Source: Balneolales bacterium
GTDB lineage: Bacteria; Bacteroidota; Rhodothermia; Balneolales; Natronogracilivirgulaceae
Direction of reading: 5' to 3'
DNA: 14,123 nucleotides
NCBI GenBank assembly: GCA_007133875.1
Contig: SLLW01000313.1
Span: 1-14,123, forward strand
Part shown: in pieces, positions 1 to 7,170 of the stretch
Position numbering within the stretch: the stretch's first letter is position 1
How the letters are laid out: each line of letters opens with the position of its first letter
Program-made: the position numbers and the translations under genes
The notes under the pieces: model-generated
The model's database searches: none
Seen by the model: only the letters and a program-made list of their open reading frames with translations
Told to the model about the DNA's origin: nothing

Positions 1-1055
1 AGGAGGAACATGCAGAGGTCGGTGCTGTTTTTGATGAGGCCGCCGGACGGTGTTTCGGAATTCAGATAGGTAGAGATGTCAGGGAACGCGTAAAAAGCAC
101 CACCCGGGTTGAAGCAGTTCACCCCTTCGATACTGTTAAGCGCTTTGACCATGTAATCACGACGTTCACGAAACGCTTTGACCATCTCCTTGACCGAATC
201 GCGGGGTGTGCTGTAGGCTGCTTCCGCTGCTTTCTGTGAGATTGTAGATGGCGCTGATGTCTCCTGACTCTGGATTTTTGAAACGGCTTTGACGATGTCG
301 GCAGGACCGGCAAGATAACCGAGCCGCCAACCGGTCATCGCAAACCCTTTTGAGAATCCATTGATCAGAAGGATGCGATCTTTCAGATCCGGGGCCACCT
401 GTGCGATACTGACATGGTCGCCGTCAAAAACGATGTATTCATAGATCTCATCGGAGGCAACAAGAATATTGGGGTGCTCGCGCAGCACTTCTGCCAGGGC
501 ACTCAGTTCGTCGGCAGAGTAGCAGCTTCCCGTGGGGTTGGACGGGGAACAGAGAATCACCATTTTCGTCTTTGGCGTAATGGCCTGACGCAGCTGCCCG
601 GGAGTCATTTTATAATCATTGCTGAACTCCGTTGAGACAATTACCGGTTTGCCTTCAGCAATTTTCACCATCTCAGGATAGGATACCCAGTAGGGTGCCG
701 GAATAATAACTTCATCACCGGAATCGATCGTAGCAAAAATAGAGAAGCCGATGGACTGTTTGGCTCCATTAGATAGTAGAATCTGATCAGGGGTATAATC
801 CAGATTATTCTCTTCCTTCAGCTTTTTGCAAATAGCTTCGCGAAGTTCCGGGGTGCCGGCATTCACTGTGTAGCCGTGGTGCCCGTCACGAATAGCCTGG
901 ATGGCGGCATCACAAATATGTGGTGGGGTTTTAAAGTCGGGCTCACCCTGACTCAAAGAGATAACCGATTTGCCTTCTCGCTGTAATTCTTTGGCGCGGC
1001 CGGATATTTTCATGGTTTCCGAAGGCGCAATAGCTTGCACTCGTTGTGCTATCAT
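1..1055 (-). CDS. PLP-dependent aspartate-type aminotransferase (partial, C-terminus off left edge)
   Basis: Fold-type I class I/II aminotransferase of the aspartate aminotransferase I-gamma kind, which transfers an amino group between an amino acid (probably aspartate) and 2-oxoglutarate in the cytoplasm. Translating the minus strand from the ATG at 1055-1053 gives MIAQRVQAIAPSETMKISGR, the usual N-terminus of this subfamily, followed by SLSQGEPDFKTP. Visible active-site residues are N173 in NPTG, D202 and Y205 in SDEIYEYI, the PLP lysine K236 in GFSKGFAMTGWR, and the phosphate-binding R244. About 351 codons are present, against a usual family length near 395-400, so roughly 45 C-terminal residues lie beyond position 1. 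It follows coaD on the same strand after a 137-bp gap, so it may have its own promoter, though I find no convincing one. Substrate choice (Asp, Tyr, prephenate or similar) cannot be read from sequence alone. Confidence 0.93.
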   Translation of the reverse strand, partial: MIAQRVQAIAPSETMKISGRAKELQREGKSVISLSQGEPDFKTPPHICDAAIQAIRDGHHGYTVNAGTPELREAICKKLKEENNLDYTPDQILLSNGAKQSIGFSIFATIDSGDEVIIPAPYWVSYPEMVKIAEGKPVIVSTEFSNDYKMTPGQLRQAITPKTKMVILCSPSNPTGSCYSADELSALAEVLREHPNILVASDEIYEYIVFDGDHVSIAQVAPDLKDRILLINGFSKGFAMTGWRLGYLAGPADIVKAVSKIQSQETSAPSTISQKAAEAAYSTPRDSVKEMVKAFRERRDYMVKALNSIEGVNCFNPGGAFYAFPDISTYLNSETPSGGLIKNSTDLCMFL

Positions 1056-1192
1056 AATAATATTAGGTATGGTTGGGATTCACAGTCACTATAAGCGAAC
1101 GTATCAAAAGCGTGATAATATACGAAATTGACGGTGTACTCGCTATATTTTTCGAAATGCGAAGATGCCGCGCACAATACGGAAACAGGGGG

Positions 1193-1675
1193 TTACCGGT
1201 ACTTTTTTGTGAGAGCGGCCGCGACATTGTCGGGAACAAAATGGCTGAGTTCTCCCCCCCAATAGGCAATTTCCCTGACAAGCGACCCGGAGACGAAAGT
1301 AAGCTCTTCCCTCGGCATTAGAAAGACGGTGTCGACGTCGTTATCAAGTTTGCGGTTCATCAGTGCCATACGAAACTCGTACTCATAGTCGGAAAACTGT
1401 CGAACACCGCGAATCAGGGTTTTTACGCCTAATGAACGGGCATGATCCACCAGCAGTCCGGTGAATTGATGGGTTTCAACCTTATTGGCCCAAGGGTTGC
1501 TCGAGATACTCTCATTGATAAGGGCCGTCCGTTCTTCAGGGGTAAAAATGGTGCTTTTACGAGTGTTTACCGCAATAGTGATGTAGACTTTATCAAATAT
1601 GTTGGTTGCCCGTTCAAGGATATCAAGGTGTCCATACGTTATTGGGTCGAATGATCCGGGGTATATGGCATTCAC
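1193..1675 (-). CDS. coaD: Phosphopantetheine adenylyltransferase
   Basis: Catalyses the penultimate step of coenzyme A synthesis, 4'-phosphopantetheine + ATP to dephospho-CoA + PPi, in the cytoplasm. The N-terminal nucleotidyltransferase signature is AIYPGSFDPITYGHLDI, with TxGH at residues 13-16. Also present are the RGVR(x3)DYEYEF substrate-binding segment and the C-terminal SGSLVREIAYWGGELSHFVP segment that parallels the SSSLVKE..GDVTHFLP region of the E. coli enzyme. The reading frame stays open upstream to 1849, but that would overlap rsmD. I chose the GTG at 1675-1673 because AGGTGA lies 5 bases before it and the 160-aa product matches the family length of about 160. A GTG at 1684 is the alternative, adding three residues. 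It lies 107 bp downstream of rsmD on the same strand, a pairing common in many bacteria. Confidence 0.95.
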   Translation of the reverse strand: MNAIYPGSFDPITYGHLDILERATNIFDKVYITIAVNTRKSTIFTPEERTALINESISSNPWANKVETHQFTGLLVDHARSLGVKTLIRGVRQFSDYEYEFRMALMNRKLDNDVDTVFLMPREELTFVSGSLVREIAYWGGELSHFVPDNVAAALTKKYR

Positions 1676-1782
1676 GATTGTCACCTGTTTTGTTAGGTCG
1701 GTTTGGTTTGGATCAGGTAATCCTGTATCAGCTATCAGCATCCGGAAAATACGGCAAAAATAGCGTCGGGGAAATTTGGTTA

Positions 1783-2331
1783 TTACGAAACCGGTTCTTT
1801 GGTGAAAATAGTAACGATCGTACGGCCGTAGGGTTTTGCAAATACACAATGGGGATGCTCACCGAAATGATGTCGTTTATCGTGTTCGAGAATAAACCAG
1901 CCGTCATCTTTCAGCCAGCCGTTTTGGAGGATGATTTCCGGCAGGTCGGCCATGAACTCATAGTCGTATGGCGGATCGGCAAAAACCAGGTCATATGCTT
2001 GTCCGGTATTCCGAAGAAAGGTTTCAACATTGGCACAGATTCCGTGTACCTGTTTCTGTACGCCGAATGCTGCTGCCTGTTTTTCAATATTATCTACAGC
2101 TTTGGCCAATGACTCCACAAATACAACCCGATCAGCCCCACGGGATATGGCCTCAAAGCCAAGATTACCCGATCCGGCAAAAAGATCCAGCACCACACTG
2201 CCGGCAATGTGCTTGCGTACTTCAATGACCGAAAACATACTCTCCTTGGTACGATCCGAAGTTGGCCGGATATCCGTATTCCCTGGCGTTGAAAATCGTC
2301 TTCCTTTTAACTTTCCGGTGATAATTCTCAT
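1783..2331 (-). CDS. rsmD: 16S rRNA (guanine966-N2)-methyltransferase RsmD
   Basis: SAM-dependent methyltransferase that modifies G966 of 16S rRNA in the assembled small ribosomal subunit. The start MRIITGKLKGRRF is the characteristic RsmD N-terminus, followed by RPTSDRTKESMFSVI. The SAM-binding motif I is DLFAGSGNLGFEA at residues 49-61, and the catalytic motif IV is DPPY at residues 119-122. Length is 182 aa, normal for the family. The frame is open up to 2379, but the ATG at 2331 matches the family N-terminus and sits 7 bp after the stop codon of the upstream gene, so translational coupling is likely. No clear Shine-Dalgarno sequence is visible. Confidence 0.95.
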   Translation of the reverse strand: MRIITGKLKGRRFSTPGNTDIRPTSDRTKESMFSVIEVRKHIAGSVVLDLFAGSGNLGFEAISRGADRVVFVESLAKAVDNIEKQAAAFGVQKQVHGICANVETFLRNTGQAYDLVFADPPYDYEFMADLPEIILQNGWLKDDGWFILEHDKRHHFGEHPHCVFAKPYGRTIVTIFTKEPVS

Positions 2332-2338
2332 GGCTGGA

Positions 2339-3196
2339 TCAGGATACTGAAAGTAAAACGGCAGGAAAAGCCCGTTCAAGCGGAAAACTGAATGTCTCCT
2401 CCCCGGCTTTCAGGTTCATTTTATCCAGAGAGTCCATAACCATGATATCTGGCGTGTCGTCCCAATACGCATTAAGAGTTTCAACGATCTTGCCGGAATG
2501 ATCACCGAAAACCAGGACATGTTCATGCAATCCCTCTATCCAGGGGAGGTGCGATGCGTATTGCAGCCAGAGATAAGGGAGGTCCCGGATATCGTCGTAT
2601 GTGAAGTTGGTGGCTGCTCTGAGTTTACCAAGCAGATAAGACGAAATGCCGATCATACCGTTGTAAGAAGATATTGTCAGAAAAGAGCCATGGTACTGGC
2701 TATGTTTAAGCCAGCATTCTCCTACCTCAAAATCAGATAAAAGCTGTTCGGGTGTCGCACCGTTTAGGAGGGATGTAAATGTTTTAATATGCTCCTTGCG
2801 GCGAATGGAGACCAGTTTGAAATCCCGGTTGCTAAGTGAATGCCACTTTGCTTCTGTAGCGTCGGTATCCGTTCCCTGCATCAGGATATTGAGGTGCGCC
2901 TGACGCTCTTCATCTTCATCATAAACAGATTTTGGTATTATGCTCCAGCATTCAAACGAAGGAGGAAAAACCACCCGGCGCTGCTTCACCCCGTATTCTT
3001 CGGACAACTTGTTCAATGTGTCACAAACCCCGGGAAACGTGTCCGGGTCACGGGTTGCAATCGACTGCGTCAGGTCAAAAGAAAAATCGATATAACCGAT
3101 TCGACTTATTACACCGGGCTGCGCCGGACGGGATACGGCGTAAAATAACTTGTTGGAATCGAAATTAATCCCAAGTTGCGCATCCGCTTCCGCCAT
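2339..3196 (-). CDS. DUF3822-like protein (possible PilM/actin-fold relative)
   Basis: A 285-aa soluble protein with no signal peptide or membrane segment. Its position directly upstream of rsmD is where DUF3822 proteins sit in Bacteroidota, and its layout fits. An early strand-like segment (LGINFDSNKLFYAVSR) resembles the opening of ASKHA/PilM-type domains. The middle has FVVFPPSFECWSIIP-like spacing near residues 74-88, and a second half begins at about residue 170 (SFLTISSYNGMIGISSYLLG). It ends in SFPLERAFPAVLLSVS, similar in style to the closing strand of PilM/FtsA-like folds. I cannot see an intact nucleotide-binding phosphate motif. The ATG at 3196 lies 10 bp after the stop of the upstream pseudopilin-like gene, and its own stop is 7 bp before rsmD. 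Family assignment is inferred from context and general shape. The function is unknown. Confidence 0.55.
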   Translation of the reverse strand: MAEADAQLGINFDSNKLFYAVSRPAQPGVISRIGYIDFSFDLTQSIATRDPDTFPGVCDTLNKLSEEYGVKQRRVVFPPSFECWSIIPKSVYDEDEERQAHLNILMQGTDTDATEAKWHSLSNRDFKLVSIRRKEHIKTFTSLLNGATPEQLLSDFEVGECWLKHSQYHGSFLTISSYNGMIGISSYLLGKLRAATNFTYDDIRDLPYLWLQYASHLPWIEGLHEHVLVFGDHSGKIVETLNAYWDDTPDIMVMDSLDKMNLKAGEETFSFPLERAFPAVLLSVS

Positions 3197-3206
3197 GATG
3201 ATCGAA

Positions 3207-3671
3207 TTAGTTCCAGTTGGTTGCGTTCAGCAAGTTGGTTCGTTCCAGCGATCCAATGCGATCGTCGGTGTCTGGATCTTCCAGCAGGTAAATATTGGGG
3301 CGGATTGTGTCATTCCGTGCGTACTCAAAACGGTTGCCCGTTCTGGGTGAATAAATAACGGAATCCGGATCATATTCGTGAGGCGGACGGAATGCAAAAA
3401 GAGAATCACCATGCTCAACCATCTCTTCATTGGTTTTAAGCCATTCTACCAAATCGTCGAGAGTTTCAGGAAAACCCTCTTCTCTGCGCTGGTATTGAAC
3501 GAGTGCCTCTCGCACTACGGTCATTCTGTGACGGACCTGTTCGGTCACTTCTCGCTGTTGCTCAACTTGTTCGTAAGGACTGGTAATGGAGTCGTATAAC
3601 AGCCAGGCAAGACCAATAATAACAACTGCCAGGACTGCACTTATGATCCTGTTTCGGGTATCTATATCCAT
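3207..3671 (-). CDS. Membrane-anchored pseudopilin-like protein
   Basis: A 154-aa protein I cannot assign to a named family. It has a short charged N-terminus (MDIDTRNR), one hydrophobic segment at residues 9-26, then a long amphipathic, Gln/Glu/Arg-rich helix at about 34-63. After that comes REEGFPETLDDLVEWL, which resembles the Y..G.YP.TLDGL turn following the long helix in type II secretion pseudopilins such as GspG. The C-terminal half has PHEYDPDSVIYSPRTGNRFEY, compatible with a small beta-sheet. There is no prepilin peptidase site (no Gly before an F..E motif), so it is probably anchored by an uncleaved N-terminal helix with the bulk outside the cytoplasm. It is the first gene of the minus-strand cluster, 10 bp before the DUF3822-like gene. 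The pseudopilin comparison is inference. Confidence 0.6.
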   Translation of the reverse strand: MDIDTRNRIISAVLAVVIIGLAWLLYDSITSPYEQVEQQREVTEQVRHRMTVVREALVQYQRREEGFPETLDDLVEWLKTNEEMVEHGDSLFAFRPPHEYDPDSVIYSPRTGNRFEYARNDTIRPNIYLLEDPDTDDRIGSLERTNLLNATNWN

Positions 3672-3914
3672 GTTATGGGTACTGAAATTATAAGTAAGAT
3701 AAGTTCATGGCACACGCTCGAATCTCGAAAATACGTTCGGTTGCGAAGATATGCAACATAACATTATGCCAGCATTAAAACGAAGGTAAACGGCAACTAT
3801 TATTACAGTGGTACCTGTGAAGGGATGACGATGTTATTTTGCTGTTTTCTGACCGGTGTAAAAAAGCTATTATTGCGCCCATCGTTACGTAAACAACTAA
3901 CAAAGGAAACCCCC
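3672..3914. other. Divergent intergenic region
   Basis: This 243-bp AT-rich gap separates the minus-strand rsmD/coaD cluster from the plus-strand peptidase and must hold promoters for both directions. I see only weak symmetry (GTTGC and GCAAC flanking 8 bases near 3740-3757) and no promoter I would defend. The peptidase frame extends upstream to an ATG at 3825, with a second ATG at 3831 preceded by AAGGG. That extension would add a short Cys/Leu-rich then basic stretch, so part of this gap could be coding. Confidence 0.5.
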
Positions 3915-4763
3915 ATGGAGTCGTTGCTTTCTATTTTACAAGATGTCGCTGTGGTTCCGTCTTTCTCTTCTTACGAGGAGAAAATTCTTCCATACATAAT
4001 TTCAAATATTGAGAAAATTGAGGGAGCTTCGTGGCATCGGGTGCCCGATAACAATCTGGTTGCAACCATACCGGGCAATCCCGGCCGAAAACCGGTGGCA
4101 TTAGCTGCTCATCTGGACAAAATCAATCATTTTGGGGAAAATCCACCCAAAAAACTGCCGTTTCATCTGGAGGACTCCAGGGTTACCGGTCAGATGGATA
4201 ATTCTGTCGGTATCGCAATTATTCTTGCGGCAGCACAACTAGCAGCATCCCGTTCATTCCCCCCGCTTCTTCTGCTTTTTTCTGAAATGGAAGAGAGCTT
4301 TGGCCTGAAACATCACCCCCGGTTATTGAAGAATGGCGGAAAAGGACTCCGACATGGAATGGGTGCCGAGCGGATATCCCGCTATCTCATCGAAAACAAG
4401 CAGCGGCTTTCCTGTGTGATGACCGTCGATACGACTCCGCTATTCAAAGGGGAACAGGGCGTGGCACTTTACAGCGGACACTGGGAGTTTACCGGCAAAA
4501 CGCCGTCACCATCGGAAGTAAAACGCACAAATGAGGTTCGTGACGAACTTCTTTCCATTGATCCGGAAATTCTGCTCGCAAATAATACAAATGACTATCT
4601 CCACTATGGGGTGGAGTTAAACCGTGACAATCAAAACGGGATTCCCTCGCTGGCACTTGAACCGGCCATTCATCCGTATCACGAAAAAAATGAATCGGTC
4701 TTTCTGGATGATATTGATAGGGTATACCGCATTCTTATTCGCTGGCTGGAGCAGAGGAAGTGA
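3915..4763 (+). CDS. M20/M42-type zinc metallopeptidase
   Basis: Predicted cytoplasmic di-metal aminopeptidase or deacylase of the M20/M28/M42 superfamily. All expected metal-site residues can be placed: H66 with D68 in AAHLDKINH, the bridging D95 in QMDNSVG, the general base and ligand E126/E127 in SEMEESFG, D172 in MTVDTT, and the last ligand H256 in IHPYHEKNE. The N-terminal MESLLSILQDVAVVPSFSSYEEK is the usual lead-in helix. I chose the ATG at 3915 (282 aa) because it begins at that helix and has AAAGGA about 8 bases upstream. An upstream ATG at 3831 with AAGGG would add 28 residues. The segment between H66 and D95 is longer than a minimal M20 loop, and the protein seems to lack a clear separate dimerisation domain, so it is closer to M42/M28 in size. 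The substrate is unknown. Confidence 0.78.
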   Translation: MESLLSILQDVAVVPSFSSYEEKILPYIISNIEKIEGASWHRVPDNNLVATIPGNPGRKPVALAAHLDKINHFGENPPKKLPFHLEDSRVTGQMDNSVGIAIILAAAQLAASRSFPPLLLLFSEMEESFGLKHHPRLLKNGGKGLRHGMGAERISRYLIENKQRLSCVMTVDTTPLFKGEQGVALYSGHWEFTGKTPSPSEVKRTNEVRDELLSIDPEILLANNTNDYLHYGVELNRDNQNGIPSLALEPAIHPYHEKNESVFLDDIDRVYRILIRWLEQRK

Positions 4764-4842
4764 CGGAATTTGTTCGATAATTTTGTAACTTGATAGCTTA
4801 AGAAAAACAGGCAAATTTAACGTTCGTTTATAATTCAATCAC

Positions 4843-5202
4843 ATGCTTTATCAGGAAAAGTTTTACTATCTCTGTCACCTTCCCCTGAGTGCCGAAGGTC
4901 CGGGAGATGTTGAAATCATAGAGAAAGCGGCAAATTCCCAGGCGTTTTCGGAACTGTTCAAGAAGTTTGAAGAGCTTCGCTCACACGCCTTCAATGAAGA
5001 CGGGTTGTACAGCGTCATACGGGCGGATGATATCTACATCCTTATCCGCACAACAACTCCCGGTCAGGCAAAGGAAGAGGCGTTTGAAGAAGCGCGGCCA
5101 GGCTTGATTACCAATCTGGAGCATCGGGTTATGCAGAACAAGGACAAGAACGCGGTTCAAATTCTGCGGAATGTCCACGATGTGGAACTGAGCATTTCAT
5201 AG
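4843..5202 (+). CDS. Conserved-looking small protein of unknown function
   Basis: A 119-aa soluble protein that I do not recognise. It begins MLYQEKFYYLCHLPLSAEG, has an acidic/aromatic middle (SELFKKFEELRSHAF), a strand-helix pattern around GLYSVIRADDIYILIRTTT, and a charged C-terminus ending VHDVELSIS. The alternating beta-alpha pattern suggests a small alpha/beta fold. There is no signal peptide or membrane segment. It starts 79 bp after the peptidase and 39 bp before the TPR gene on the same strand. No Shine-Dalgarno sequence is visible; a TATAAT at 4829-4834 lies only 8 bases before the ATG, which might mean a leaderless transcript, but no matching -35 box is seen. The coding frame is supported by uninterrupted length, composition and tandem arrangement rather than by homology. 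Confidence 0.7.
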   Translation: MLYQEKFYYLCHLPLSAEGPGDVEIIEKAANSQAFSELFKKFEELRSHAFNEDGLYSVIRADDIYILIRTTTPGQAKEEAFEEARPGLITNLEHRVMQNKDKNAVQILRNVHDVELSIS

Positions 5203-5241
5203 GTTTTTTCCCGCCGATACGGCACGTAAAATCTGGCTTTC

Positions 5242-5793
5242 ATGACGAAAGAGCATCCTTCCCCGGTAAAGAAAAAGTTGTTGCAGCTATCCGAAACGAT
5301 AGTGGATCTGTCGGATGAAATGGACGAAGCCGATGCGGAAAAGGATGAAAGAAAATTGCATGCCTCCATGCAGCAACTGCGGCGTATTGGTGATGAACTT
5401 GTTGACTATCTGGATCAGACTACCGGAGATGATCACACATTTGCCCGTTTCATGATGGGCTCGGTCTGCAGCCTTCTGGGTTTCTGGCAGCAAGCCGAAG
5501 AATCTTACCGGATGGCGCTTAAAAAATGGCCGGACCATGTCGGCATCCTCAATGAGCTGTTTGATGCACTGGTTGCTCAGCGGAAATATGAGGAAGCCGT
5601 GAAGGTTATCCGTACCAGTATTACACATGGCGGAGAGACACCGCAGATATTACGCAATTATGCAGCGGTTCTGGTTCATCAGAAAAAACTGAACGAAGCC
5701 CGGATTCTGATGATCAACTGCATTGCCAAGTTTCCCGACGACCAGGAGAGCCGTGAATTCCTCAGCAAACTCGAAATGACCGGACACCGCTAA
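5242..5793 (+). CDS. TPR-repeat protein
   Basis: A 183-aa soluble tetratricopeptide-repeat protein, probably a protein-interaction adaptor. After a charged helical N-terminus (residues 8-60, rich in Asp, Glu and Lys) come about three TPR units at roughly residues 67-97 (GSVCSLLGFWQQAEESYRMAL), 101-131 (DALVAQRKYEEAVKVIRTSI) and 135-165 (AAVLVHQKKLNEARILMINC). Each carries the expected small-residue and aromatic pattern and ends with a proline or acidic turn (KWPD, KFPDD). The ATG at 5242 begins 39 bp after the preceding gene, and the TAA at 5791-5793 is 14 bp before the pseudouridine synthase start, so the three genes are probably cotranscribed. The partner cannot be inferred from sequence. 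Confidence 0.85.
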   Translation: MTKEHPSPVKKKLLQLSETIVDLSDEMDEADAEKDERKLHASMQQLRRIGDELVDYLDQTTGDDHTFARFMMGSVCSLLGFWQQAEESYRMALKKWPDHVGILNELFDALVAQRKYEEAVKVIRTSITHGGETPQILRNYAAVLVHQKKLNEARILMINCIAKFPDDQESREFLSKLEMTGHR

Positions 5794-5807
5794 CCACCGA
5801 CTTGTTT

Positions 5808-6536
5808 ATGAAAAAGAATAAGCACTACGTGCGGTTGACCCCTCAGGTTCGTGCGGAAGTGATTTTTGAGGACAGACACCTTATTGCAGTCAATAAACCG
5901 GCCGGGATACTTACCGTTCCGATATCCGGTATGAAATCAGCCAATCTTCAGGAGTGTCTGGATACATACCTGGAACCGCAGAAGAAAAATGTCTATACCG
6001 TTCACCGGATTGACAGGTATACCAGCGGGGTGGTATTGTTTGCAAAAAACCGGAAGGCTCAGGCAGGGCTGATCGAACAGTTCCGAAACCATGAACCGGC
6101 CAGGATTTACCTGGCTCTGGTACGGGGAATCCCGAATCCGGCAGAAGGCGAACTGGTCCACCATATGAAGCGTATCAAGGAGGGCTTCCGCAATGTGATT
6201 GTGCCTGAGGAGGATCCAAACGGCACCCGGGCACGACTGTTTTACCGGATTATTGAGCAGTTTTCGGATGCCAGCCTGGTGGAGGTTGCGCTGGATACCG
6301 GATTGAAAAATCAGATACGGGTGCAGCTTGCTGAAGTGGGGCACCCCACCGTCGGGGACCGCCACTATGCCGCATCCGAGCAGGAGGAGAAACTTATTGA
6401 TCGCCAGGCACTACATGCCTCCCGTCTCGAGTTTGTTCACCCGATCACCAATGATATCGTTGGAATTGAAGCGTCTATACCGAAAGACCTCAGACGGTTA
6501 CTGGTCTACTTCAGAAATCAGGACAGAACGAATTAA
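5808..6536 (+). CDS. RluA-family pseudouridine synthase
   Basis: Isomerises uridine to pseudouridine in rRNA or tRNA. The catalytic motif is VHRIDRYTSG with catalytic Asp D69 (HRID in place of the commoner HRLD). Other family segments are VIFEDRHLIAVNKPAG (residues 18-33), ARIYLALVRG, TGLKNQIRVQLAEVGHPTVGD (164 onward) and the closing ALHASRLEFVHPIT. In the substrate loop TGLKNQIR replaces the common TGRTHQIR. No S4 RNA-binding domain precedes the catalytic domain. Length from the ATG at 5808 is 242 aa; a TTG at 5802 would add two residues. It is the last gene of the 4843-6536 tandem set. The target position (RluA/RluC/RluD-type) cannot be decided from sequence alone. Confidence 0.92.
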   Translation: MKKNKHYVRLTPQVRAEVIFEDRHLIAVNKPAGILTVPISGMKSANLQECLDTYLEPQKKNVYTVHRIDRYTSGVVLFAKNRKAQAGLIEQFRNHEPARIYLALVRGIPNPAEGELVHHMKRIKEGFRNVIVPEEDPNGTRARLFYRIIEQFSDASLVEVALDTGLKNQIRVQLAEVGHPTVGDRHYAASEQEEKLIDRQALHASRLEFVHPITNDIVGIEASIPKDLRRLLVYFRNQDRTN

Positions 6537-6540
6537 AAAG

Positions 6541-6568
6541 TTGCTGCGTTACCCGTAGTACGTAAAAT
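6541..6568 (+). promoter_or_regulatory. Candidate dps promoter
   Basis: TTGCTG at 6541-6546 and TAAAAT at 6563-6568 are separated by 16 bases and end 28 bases before the dps start codon, in the 60-bp gap after the pseudouridine synthase gene. The match to a sigma-70-like pattern is modest, and promoters in Bacteroidota follow a different consensus, so this is only a candidate. Confidence 0.3.
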
Positions 6569-6584
6569 ATTAAAGAAAAATCAC

Positions 6585-6590
6585 AAGGAG
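6585..6590 (+). promoter_or_regulatory. Strong ribosome binding site of dps
   Basis: AAGGAG lies six bases before the dps ATG. It is the clearest Shine-Dalgarno sequence in the window; most other genes here have weak or no such site, so dps stands out as likely to be strongly translated. Confidence 0.8.
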
Positions 6591-6596
6591 ATTATT

Positions 6597-7091
6597 ATGG
6601 ATACCGTACTGGAAAAAACGGACAACAACATCGATATTGGCATATCCGACCAACAACGGGATGCCATTGCCAAGGCTTTGGGCCCACTGCTGGCCGATAC
6701 GTATATGCTCTATTTGAAAACTCATAATTACCATTGGAATGTGACCGGGATGAACTTCCAGTCGCTCCATGCAATGTTTGAAGAGCAATACACGGAACTT
6801 GCAGGGGCCATTGATGATATCGCCGAGCATATCCGGACACTGGGGCATTTTGCTCCCGGATCTTTCAAGGAGTACTCCAAATTGACCAGTATCACGGAAG
6901 AAGAGGGACTACCCGACGATCGCACGATGGTCGAACGCCTTCTGGTAGCCAATGAAACCGTAATTCGTACGGCGCGAAAAGCGTTGCCCGCGTGTGAAGA
7001 GGCTGGTGATGAAGCATCACTGGATCTGGTTACTGAGCGGTTGCGGACCCACTCCAAAGTGGCCTGGATGCTGCGAAGTCACCTCCAGTAA
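6597..7091 (+). CDS. dps: Dps-family ferritin-like DNA-protection protein
   Basis: A dodecameric mini-ferritin that oxidises Fe(II) with peroxide, stores iron and protects DNA under oxidative or starvation stress. The 164-aa length is typical. The intersubunit ferroxidase ligands align by spacing with E. coli Dps: H46 in KTHNYHWNVTG, H58 and E62 in SLHAMFEEQ (Glu where E. coli has Asp67), and D73 and E77 in AIDDIAEHIRTLG. There is no long Lys-rich N-terminal tail of the type E. coli Dps uses to bind DNA; the N-terminus (MDTVLEKTDNN) is acidic, so direct DNA binding is uncertain. It has a strong Shine-Dalgarno site and is followed by a hairpin terminator, so it is probably transcribed mainly alone, with some read-through into mscS. 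Confidence 0.95.
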   Translation: MDTVLEKTDNNIDIGISDQQRDAIAKALGPLLADTYMLYLKTHNYHWNVTGMNFQSLHAMFEEQYTELAGAIDDIAEHIRTLGHFAPGSFKEYSKLTSITEEEGLPDDRTMVERLLVANETVIRTARKALPACEEAGDEASLDLVTERLRTHSKVAWMLRSHLQ

Positions 7092-7125
7092 TGACGATGG
7101 AAATGTAATTATAACTTTGTAATTC

Positions 7126-7156
7126 AAAGGCAGGCCGGTTTCGGGCTGCCTTTCTT
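7126..7156 (+). terminator. Rho-independent terminator after dps
   Basis: AAAGGCAG (7126-7133) pairs with CTGCCTTT (7146-7153). Above a single G-G mismatch there are three more pairs closing a GTTT loop, followed by a T-rich tail (TTTCTT). It starts 34 bp after the dps stop and ends about 15 bp before the chosen mscS start. Confidence 0.8.
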
Positions 7157-7170
7157 ATATGGGAATTGTT

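Noticed and set aside
1676..1849. N-terminally extended CoaD using upstream starts in the same open frame
   Set aside because: The extension would overlap rsmD, has no resemblance to CoaD N-termini, and a ribosome site (AGGTGA) sits just before the GTG that gives the normal family length.
1606..2112. Plus-strand open frame of 168 codons across the coaD/rsmD junction
   Set aside because: It lies antisense to two well-supported enzymes, has no recognisable motif, and is a shadow of their codon usage.
3825..3914. N-terminal extension or signal peptide for the metallopeptidase
   Set aside because: MLFCCFLTGVKKLLLRPSLR has the hydrophobic-then-basic order opposite to a signal peptide and is absent from the family fold; the ATG at 3915 starts at the expected lead helix. 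The alternative is noted in the feature because AAGGG precedes 3831.
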